Positions 5,478 through 9,438 of a stretch of 9,438 bases of DNA are shown here, in pieces (position 1 is the stretch's first letter; every line of letters begins with the position of its first letter). Below the pieces are notes generated by a model. That model saw only the letters and a program-made list of their open reading frames with translations, ran no database searches and was not told the DNA's origin. Made by a program: the position numbers and the translations under genes. Origin of the DNA: Candidatus Kaiserbacteria bacterium (lineage in GTDB: Bacteria > Patescibacteriota > Minisyncoccia > Phycocordibacterales > UBA2100); NCBI GenBank assembly GCA_019247335.1, contig JAFAPB010000042.1, positions 1 to 9,438 of the forward strand, in the 5' to 3' direction.

Positions 5478-6317
5478 ATGGCTACGGCTGCACACGACAG
5501 AATCAGTCCGACGGCATTGGTGGCGCTCTACTTCCGCGCCATGGCGGGACTCCCATATGCGCGGGAGCTTGCCGAGGCGTCCGGCGCGGAGGCGGCCTTC
5601 AAAAGGATCGTGGGCGACAAAGTCGACAGGGTCAGGTGGATGGCGCCGCTTCTCAAGGCGCGCGAAATGGCAACGGACGTGCTCTTGGCGAGGTGGGACT
5701 GCCCCAACATCGTTGAATTCGCGACCGGCCTCTCGCAGCGTCCTTTCACGTGGACGGAAGATCCGCGCCTGCACTATTTCGCGACCGATCTTCCGAACGC
5801 GCTCGATGACAACAAACGCATCATCGAGAGTCTCGGTCTCGCGAGGCCCAATCTCGTCTGGCAAGCGCTCAATGTGGTCAGCGAAGGGGACTTCGCTGCA
5901 CTCGATCTCATCCTCCCGCCGGGATGGATCGCGTGGGTGTGCGACGGACTCATTCCGTACCTCACGCTCGAAGAGCAAGAGCGCATGGGCTCGCTCATCC
6001 GCGCCCGTCAGAAGAAGCGTGGCGGAGTATGGATCACGGCGGATCTGACTTCGCGGCAACGCCTTCGTGCATTCCAAAAGATCGACCCGGACCTACGCGA
6101 TATCATGCAGTCGATCGCCGGGCTCACCGGGCGCGACTTCGAAGCAAACGTCCCCGAAACGATCGATGAGATGGAGGCGCGCTACTCGAAGATCGGCTTC
6201 AGCAATATCATCCGCCACGAGGTCGGCGAACTCGTCACACTCTCATCGCTCGAGACCGACGAGCCGGAGAAGCTCGAAGCGATGCTCAAGAATATGAACA
6301 TCTGGGAGATCTCGTGA
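5478..6317 (+). CDS. SAM-dependent methyltransferase, leucine carboxyl methyltransferase (PF04072-like) family
   Basis: 279 residues, soluble. The layout matches the LCM/polyketide O-methyltransferase family: an N-terminal helical region with DRISPTALVALYFRAMAGLPYA (7-28), SAM-binding motif I NIVEFATGLSQRPF (77-90, replacing the VVELgAGLdtRaf pattern), an acidic residue after the second strand (ATDLPNALDDNK, 102-113), LNVVSEGDF (131-139), and the characteristic DGLIPYLTLEEQERM (156-170, family form EGvlmYLtxeev). It would transfer a methyl group from SAM to an unidentified hydroxyl or carboxyl group. The ATG at 5478 is chosen over an in-frame GTG at 5433 because AGGAG (5468-5472) sits five bases upstream and the family homology begins after 5478. 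It has its own promoter and terminator, so it is probably monocistronic. There is no neighbouring biosynthetic gene to hint at a substrate. Confidence 0.85.
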   Translation: MATAAHDRISPTALVALYFRAMAGLPYARELAEASGAEAAFKRIVGDKVDRVRWMAPLLKAREMATDVLLARWDCPNIVEFATGLSQRPFTWTEDPRLHYFATDLPNALDDNKRIIESLGLARPNLVWQALNVVSEGDFAALDLILPPGWIAWVCDGLIPYLTLEEQERMGSLIRARQKKRGGVWITADLTSRQRLRAFQKIDPDLRDIMQSIAGLTGRDFEANVPETIDEMEARYSKIGFSNIIRHEVGELVTLSSLETDEPEKLEAMLKNMNIWEIS

Positions 6318-6356
6318 TGCAGCTGTCGTGCTGGCAGCGGAAAAAACAGCACCGGA

Positions 6357-6384
6357 GCCGCGACCGATTCGCGGCATTTTTATT
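6357..6384 (+). terminator. Rho-independent terminator of the methyltransferase gene
   Basis: GCCGCGA (6357-6363) pairs with TCGCGGC (6369-6375) around a five-base loop, followed by ATTTTTATT. It lies 40 bases after the methyltransferase stop codon. Confidence 0.85.
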
Positions 6385-6391
6385 CAAATGC

Positions 6392-6411
6392 AAAACCGCC
6401 CAAAGGGGCGG
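6392..6411 (-). terminator. Rho-independent terminator of ssrA
   Basis: Read on the minus strand, CCGCCC (6411-6406) pairs with GGGCGG (6401-6396) around a four-base loop, followed by TTTTGCATTT. It lies 13 bases beyond the 3' end of the tmRNA and faces the methyltransferase terminator. Confidence 0.85.
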
Positions 6412-6423
6412 ATTGCAGAGTAG

Positions 6424-6808
6424 TGGAGATGGCGGGAATCGAACCCGCGTCCAGAAAGAGACTATCTATATGTGTCTACGACGCGTAGACCGTCTTGAGT
6501 TTTAGAGCACGTGCGTATGAGACGGACGGAATCGCACGAGATCGAGCTCTTATCTTAGAGAGAGGCGAGCGGCTCTCTCAGTGCCTGAATTTTGTGACGT
6601 CCAGCCGACCCCCTATCAGGTTTCGAGGTCGGTGAACGGCCGCTTAGGCAAGAGCGTAAGCGGGCTGAAGGTCCTTCACCTGAATCGGTGAAAGAACTCC
6701 GAATGCGGTTTTGGTCGCATTTAGAGAATTTGCGGCAGTTTCAAAAGGTACCGCAGCTTTGCGTCGCGCATACAGATGCCGATCTTCCTGTCGAAACCGA
6801 TCACCCCC
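6424..6808 (-). ncRNA. ssrA: tmRNA (transfer-messenger RNA, one-piece)
   Basis: tmRNA rescues ribosomes stalled on broken mRNA: it enters as an alanyl-tRNA mimic with SmpB, then serves as a short template for a degradation tag. The 5' end GGGGGTGATCGGTTTCGACA and the 3' end with T-arm GCGGG-TTCGATT-CCCGC followed by CATCTCC and discriminator A are diagnostic. GGGGGTG (6808-6802) pairs with CATCTCC (6431-6425) in a 7-bp acceptor stem with two G-U pairs. No CCA is encoded: the bases after the discriminator read CTA, so the CCA must be added. The total of about 385 bases is normal for the one-piece form. The tag frame ends at TAA (6646-6644). A GC-rich fold (CGCA/TGCG and GCGG/CCGC near 6770-6730) fits pseudoknot 1 before the tag. 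It lies 48 bases after smpB on the same strand. Confidence 0.95.
6644..6718 (-). other. tmRNA tag reading frame (about 24 residues, ends YALA)
   Basis: The open frame inside the tmRNA that ends at TAA (6646-6644) finishes with QPAYALA, a hydrophobic tag ending related to the usual ALAA. The most likely resume codon is GCG at 6718, which follows TCTAAAT and begins ATKTAF, similar in style to the AGKT start of some Firmicute tags. It also leaves about a dozen bases after the probable pseudoknot 1. The tag would be 24 encoded residues plus the tRNA-borne alanine. A GCA at 6733 would give 29 residues. The resume codon is inferred, not proven. Confidence 0.65.
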
Positions 6809-6838
6809 CACCTCCGATCCTGAAAGGATCAGAGGTGG
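6808..6838 (-). other. Hairpin between smpB and ssrA, at the tmRNA 5' boundary
   Basis: A near-perfect stem pairs 6808-6814 with 6832-6838 (7 bp) and 6816-6820 with 6826-6830 (5 bp), with one mismatch between them and a five-base loop. On the minus strand it ends with GAGGTGG, whose last base is the first base of the tmRNA, and no T-tract follows. It is therefore not a terminator and more likely a processing or folding element of an smpB-ssrA precursor. Confidence 0.6.
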
Positions 6839-6856
6839 CGAACGACCGGCCACGGA

Positions 6857-7294
6857 TTATTTGGTTTTCAAGGTGCGCTCGATCCGGCGCTTCTCCTCGC
6901 GCGCCCGAATGCTTTGACGCTTATCTTCTTTTTTCTTTCCGCGCGCGATGCCGAGGAGGAGCTTCAGATGACGTCCTTTATTATACACCTTAAGCGGCAC
7001 TATTGTCAACCCTTTTTCGCCCTCGGCGCTCGCGACATGCGCGATTTCTTTCTGATTGAGGAGCAATCGGCGTGCGCGCTCGGGATCATACGATTTCGGC
7101 GCGTTCGCGTGCTGCCATGGGGGGATCGACGCGCCGATCAGATACGCTTCGCCGCCGCGCACGCCGACACGCGCGCCTTTGAGCGACCCCAAACCTTTGC
7201 GGAGAGACTTCACCTCGAAGCCGTGCAATTCCAAACCGGCCTCGATCTCTTCGAGGATGGCGTAATCGAACCCGACGCGCTTATTTTCAAGCAT
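6857..7294 (-). CDS. smpB: SsrA-binding protein SmpB
   Basis: 145-residue basic RNA-binding protein that binds the tRNA-like part of tmRNA and is required for trans-translation. It shows the SmpB hallmarks in order: NKRVGFDYAILEEIEAGLEL (4-23), GFEVKSLRKG (25-34), SLKGARVGVRGGEAYL (37-52), the segment DPERARRLLLNQKEI (70-84), VPLKVYNKGRHLKLLLGIARG (99-119), and the basic C-terminal tail KKKEDKRQSIRAREEKR (120-136), which inserts into the empty mRNA channel of the stalled ribosome. Length is normal. The ATG at 7294 is chosen because homology begins at LENK; a longer form from 7336 would add 14 residues and include the promoter-like TATAGT in the coding region. No Shine-Dalgarno is present. ssrA follows 48 bases downstream with no terminator between, so co-transcription is likely. 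Confidence 0.95.
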   Translation of the reverse strand: MLENKRVGFDYAILEEIEAGLELHGFEVKSLRKGLGSLKGARVGVRGGEAYLIGASIPPWQHANAPKSYDPERARRLLLNQKEIAHVASAEGEKGLTIVPLKVYNKGRHLKLLLGIARGKKKEDKRQSIRAREEKRRIERTLKTK

Positions 7295-7316
7295 GCGGTC
7301 ACTATAGCGCGACCGC
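7295..7316 (-). promoter_or_regulatory. smpB -10 element inside an inverted repeat
   Basis: TATAGT (7306-7301, 5 of 6 consensus matches) ends six bases before the smpB ATG, so the transcript should begin at or next to the start codon. The hexamer lies between the arms of a perfect inverted repeat GCGGTC/GACCGC (7295-7300 and 7311-7316). The arrangement could be an operator. No good -35 is seen. Confidence 0.5.
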
Positions 7317-7350
7317 AAAAGAATAGAGAATCGCACCAGGTCACGTTCTT

Positions 7351-7378
7351 TTCATAAAGAGGGAATACTGTGTATACT
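7351..7378 (+). promoter_or_regulatory. ftsH promoter, probably leaderless
   Basis: TATACT (7373-7378, 5 of 6 matches) lies eight bases before the ftsH ATG at 7387. TTCATA (7351-7356, 4 of 6) sits 16 bases upstream as a possible -35. Transcription would start within about two bases of the ATG. There is no Shine-Dalgarno. Confidence 0.55.
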
Positions 7379-7386
7379 CTCGTTCT

Positions 7387-9300
7387 ATGGCGAATTCCCG
7401 GGAGACCAAGCGAAAGAACCGCAAAAATACGGACGGACCGAGCGTGTGGACGCAGCTCGCCGCCGCGTTCGCAGCGTTCGTCGTGATCTCGATCGGATAC
7501 GGCCTTATCCGCCAGTACGTGATCGCGCAGAACGAATCGGTGCCGATCTCCCAGATCGCAGCGGACATCACGGCGGGCAAGATCTCTTCTATAGAAGTGC
7601 AGGGCGACAGCATCACCGCGACCTACGCCGACAAAACGACCAAGACCTCTCACAAAGAGACCGAAAGCTCGCTTACCGACACGCTCTCCAAATACAACAT
7701 CCCGCAGGACAAGCTCGCTGCGGTGAAGATCGATATCGAAGAGCAGGGCGGCGCACGCTTCTGGTTTTTGACGCTCGCGCCCATCGTCGTCCCGGCACTC
7801 CTTTTGCTCGGCCTCGTGTGGTACCTCTCGCGGCAGCTGCGCGGCGGCGGCATGCAAGCGTTCTCGTTCGGCCGTTCTATGGCGCGTCTCATCAATCCGG
7901 AGGACGGCGCGCAGAAAGTTACATTTGCGGATGTGGCCGGTGCGAAAGAAGCGAAAGTGGAACTGACCGAGATCGTCGACTTTTTGAAAAATCCGAAGAA
8001 GTTTATCCAGATCGGCGCACGTATCCCCAAGGGCGTGCTTCTTATGGGCGCACCGGGCACCGGTAAAACATTGCTTGCGCGTGCGGTCGCGGGAGAGGCG
8101 GGCGTGCCGTTCTTCTCGATCTCCGGTTCTGAATTCGTCGAGATGTTCGTCGGCGTCGGCGCATCGCGCGTGCGCGACCTCTTCCAGACGGCCAAGCGCT
8201 CATCGCCAGCGATCATCTTTATGGACGAGATCGACGCGGTCGGCCGCATCCGCGGCTCGGGCGTCGGCGGTGGTAATGACGAGCGCGAGCAGACGTTGAA
8301 TCAGATCCTTGTCGAGATGGACGGCTTCGAGCCGAATGAGAAAGTGATCGTCATGGCGGCGACCAACCGCCCCGATGTGCTCGACCCCGCTCTTTTGCGC
8401 CCGGGCCGCTTCGATCGCCGTGTCGTCATCGATCTGCCTGATCGAAAAGATCGCGAAGATATTTTGAACGTGCACGCGCGGACGAAGCCGATGGGACCGG
8501 ATGTGAAAATTTCCGTCATCGCGGAGCGGACGCCTGGGTTTTCCGGCGCGGACCTCGCGAACCTGATGAACGAGGCGGCCATCCTCGCCGCGCGGGAAGA
8601 CCGTACGGAGATCACGCAGTACGATCTCATCCGCTCGATCGAAAAAGTGATGCTCGGCCCCGAGCGCCGCTCGCATGTGTTGAATAAAAAGGAAAAAGAG
8701 ATCACCGCATTTCACGAGGCGGGCCACGCGCTCGTCGCGTCGGTTTTGCCGTATGCGGATCCCGTGCACAAGATCTCGATCATTTCCCGCGGACGCGCGG
8801 CAGGCTACACGCTCAAACTCCCGTTCGAAGATCGCAAGATGCAGTCGCGCCGCGAATTTCTCGACGATATCGCGGTCTCGCTCGGCGGCTACGTCGCGGA
8901 GCAGCTCGTCTTCGGCGACATCACGACCGGCGCCTCGAACGACCTCCAGGTCCTCACCAATCTCGCGCGCAACATGGTCGCGCGCTACGGCATGTCGGAG
9001 AAAATGGGCCCGATCGCATTCGCCGCATCCGCGCAGCGTGCGATGTTCGGCGAGGGTGTCGAAGGCGACGTCTCGGAAGAAGTGCAGGCACAGGTAGATG
9101 CCGAGGTAAAGCGCATCATCACGGAGGCGCACAAGAAAGCGGAAGAGATCATCACGAAGCACCGGAAGGCGCTCGACGCGATATCGGTGAGGCTCGTCGA
9201 AGTGGAAACCATCGAACGCGAGGATTTCGAAGATATTCTGATCGCGAACGGCATCACGCCCAAGAAGAAAGAAGACATCGAGCACGCGCCGCTCGCATAA
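7387..9300 (+). CDS. ftsH: ATP-dependent zinc metalloprotease FtsH
   Basis: 637-residue membrane AAA+ protease that extracts and degrades misfolded or tagged membrane and soluble proteins as a hexamer. Order: basic N-terminus, transmembrane helix 1 (about 23-46), extracytoplasmic domain (about 47-123), helix 2 (about 126-147), a Gly-rich linker (RGGGMQAFSFGRS), then the AAA+ module with Walker A GAPGTGKT (221-228), pore loop MFVGVG (253-258), Walker B IIFMDE (276-281) and the second region of homology ATNRPDVLDPALLRPGRFDR (325-344) with Arg fingers R338 and R341. The M41 peptidase has HEAGH (443-447) and the third zinc ligand D519 in TTGASNDL. All key residues are intact and the length is typical. 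The C-terminus is a long charged helix ending in EHAPLA. It is divergent from smpB across 92 bases and likely leaderless. Confidence 0.97.
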   Translation: MANSRETKRKNRKNTDGPSVWTQLAAAFAAFVVISIGYGLIRQYVIAQNESVPISQIAADITAGKISSIEVQGDSITATYADKTTKTSHKETESSLTDTLSKYNIPQDKLAAVKIDIEEQGGARFWFLTLAPIVVPALLLLGLVWYLSRQLRGGGMQAFSFGRSMARLINPEDGAQKVTFADVAGAKEAKVELTEIVDFLKNPKKFIQIGARIPKGVLLMGAPGTGKTLLARAVAGEAGVPFFSISGSEFVEMFVGVGASRVRDLFQTAKRSSPAIIFMDEIDAVGRIRGSGVGGGNDEREQTLNQILVEMDGFEPNEKVIVMAATNRPDVLDPALLRPGRFDRRVVIDLPDRKDREDILNVHARTKPMGPDVKISVIAERTPGFSGADLANLMNEAAILAAREDRTEITQYDLIRSIEKVMLGPERRSHVLNKKEKEITAFHEAGHALVASVLPYADPVHKISIISRGRAAGYTLKLPFEDRKMQSRREFLDDIAVSLGGYVAEQLVFGDITTGASNDLQVLTNLARNMVARYGMSEKMGPIAFAASAQRAMFGEGVEGDVSEEVQAQVDAEVKRIITEAHKKAEEIITKHRKALDAISVRLVEVETIEREDFEDILIANGITPKKKEDIEHAPLA

Positions 9301-9306
9301 AAACGA

Positions 9307-9337
9307 TGCGCATCGCGGGCAAGAGCCGCGATGCGCA
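9307..9337 (-). terminator. Hairpin after ftsH, oriented as a minus-strand terminator
   Basis: A perfect 12-bp stem (9307-9318 with 9326-9337) has a seven-base loop. On the minus strand it is followed by TCGTTTTTATG, a T-run of five; on the + strand no T-tract follows. It best fits a terminator for a minus-strand gene arriving from beyond 9340, and may also stabilise the 3' end of the ftsH mRNA. Confidence 0.65.
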
Positions 9338-9343
9338 AGCCCG

Positions 9344-9438
9344 TCAGGCGAGACAGGGAATGATGACGTCGAGTCCGCGAGAAACGCGACGTGCGGCGTC
9401 GCAGCCGATGCAGATCATCGCGATCGCCGCCAAGATAG
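9344..9438 (-). CDS. Possible C-terminal fragment of a minus-strand gene (partial)
   Basis: On the minus strand a frame open from the window edge ends at TGA (9346-9344), just before the minus-oriented hairpin. The last residues read ARRVSRGLDVIIPCLA, preceded by a hydrophobic stretch with two Cys (MICIGC). Codon third positions are mostly G or C, as elsewhere in the window. I do not recognise a family. An alternative is a + strand gene starting at the tandem ATGs at 9360/9363 (MMTSSPRETRR), also open to the edge. The terminator orientation favours the minus strand, but the call is uncertain. Confidence 0.3.
   Translation of the reverse strand, partial: ILAAIAMICIGCDAARRVSRGLDVIIPCLA

Noticed and set aside
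6425..6461. tRNA-like 3' end (T-arm GCGGG-TTCGATT-CCCGC) that could be read as a separate tRNA gene on the minus strand.
   Set aside because: The matching 5' half is the tmRNA 5' end some 380 bases upstream, so this is the tRNA-like domain of ssrA, not a free tRNA.
6314..6505. A small + strand open frame overlapping the end of the methyltransferase and the tmRNA.
   Set aside because: It runs through two terminators and the tRNA-like 3' domain of tmRNA, has no homology I recognise and no ribosome binding site.
6857..7336. Longer SmpB form starting at 7336.
   Set aside because: The extra 14 residues (MRFSILLRSRYSDR) are outside the family homology and overlap the TATAGT promoter element and its inverted repeat.
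8200..9285. A 361-residue minus-strand open frame antisense to ftsH.
   Set aside because: It mirrors the codon bias of ftsH, has an Arg/Asp/His-rich composition and no recognisable domain.
1..9438. Search for CRISPR arrays, transposases, integrases, toxin-antitoxin pairs or retron-like elements.
   Set aside because: No regularly spaced repeats, no recognisable mobile or defence protein and no terminal repeats were seen; the region reads as core chromosome.

Overview
The window looks like a chromosomal segment of a GC-rich member of the Candidate Phyla Radiation (Patescibacteria), probably from the Parcubacteria side. That placement is an inference with moderate confidence. It rests on the style of the small membrane-anchored proteins with Thr/Ser-rich linkers, on several genes with no Shine-Dalgarno but a -10-like hexamer almost touching the ATG, on a tmRNA with no encoded CCA, and on many short uncharacterised membrane genes. 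There is no rRNA, tRNA, transposase, CRISPR array or phage gene, so nothing marks this as a mobile island.

Left part (1-2986, + strand): after a terminator at the left edge comes a compact run of four genes: a membrane-anchored DUF3298 (RsiV-like) protein, a membrane-anchored phospholipase D/cardiolipin synthase-like enzyme, a YdjM-like membrane metal-dependent hydrolase one base downstream of it, and a 77-residue single-pass membrane protein. A strong bidirectional hairpin terminator closes the run against the convergent DUF2061 gene. The theme is envelope and membrane lipid.

Middle part (2986-6384): two minus-strand membrane genes (a DUF2061 protein and a UbiA-superfamily prenyltransferase), a small + strand DUF3052-like gene divergent from the UbiA gene, a minus-strand DUF1385 (YqhQ-like) membrane protein, and a divergent + strand leucine-carboxyl-methyltransferase-family (PF04072-like) SAM methyltransferase. 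The DUF1385 gene has the best sigma-70-type promoter in the window. The methyltransferase has a clear Shine-Dalgarno and ends in a good terminator.

Right part (6392-9338): a trans-translation and quality-control module. smpB and ssrA (tmRNA) lie in tandem on the minus strand, and ftsH is transcribed divergently from smpB across 92 bases. The tmRNA appears to encode an unusually long tag (about 24 residues, perhaps 29) ending in YALA. SmpB and tmRNA would release stalled ribosomes and tag the nascent chain; the membrane AAA+ protease FtsH next door is a plausible protease for such chains. The last 100 bases hold a hairpin oriented as a terminator for a minus-strand gene, plus an uncertain gene fragment.

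The observations most worth following are the long tmRNA tag, the leaderless-looking starts of smpB and ftsH, an inverted repeat over the smpB promoter, a hairpin that includes the first base of the tmRNA, and a Lys-to-Arg change in the first HKD motif of the phospholipase D-like enzyme. I found no convincing wholly new system.
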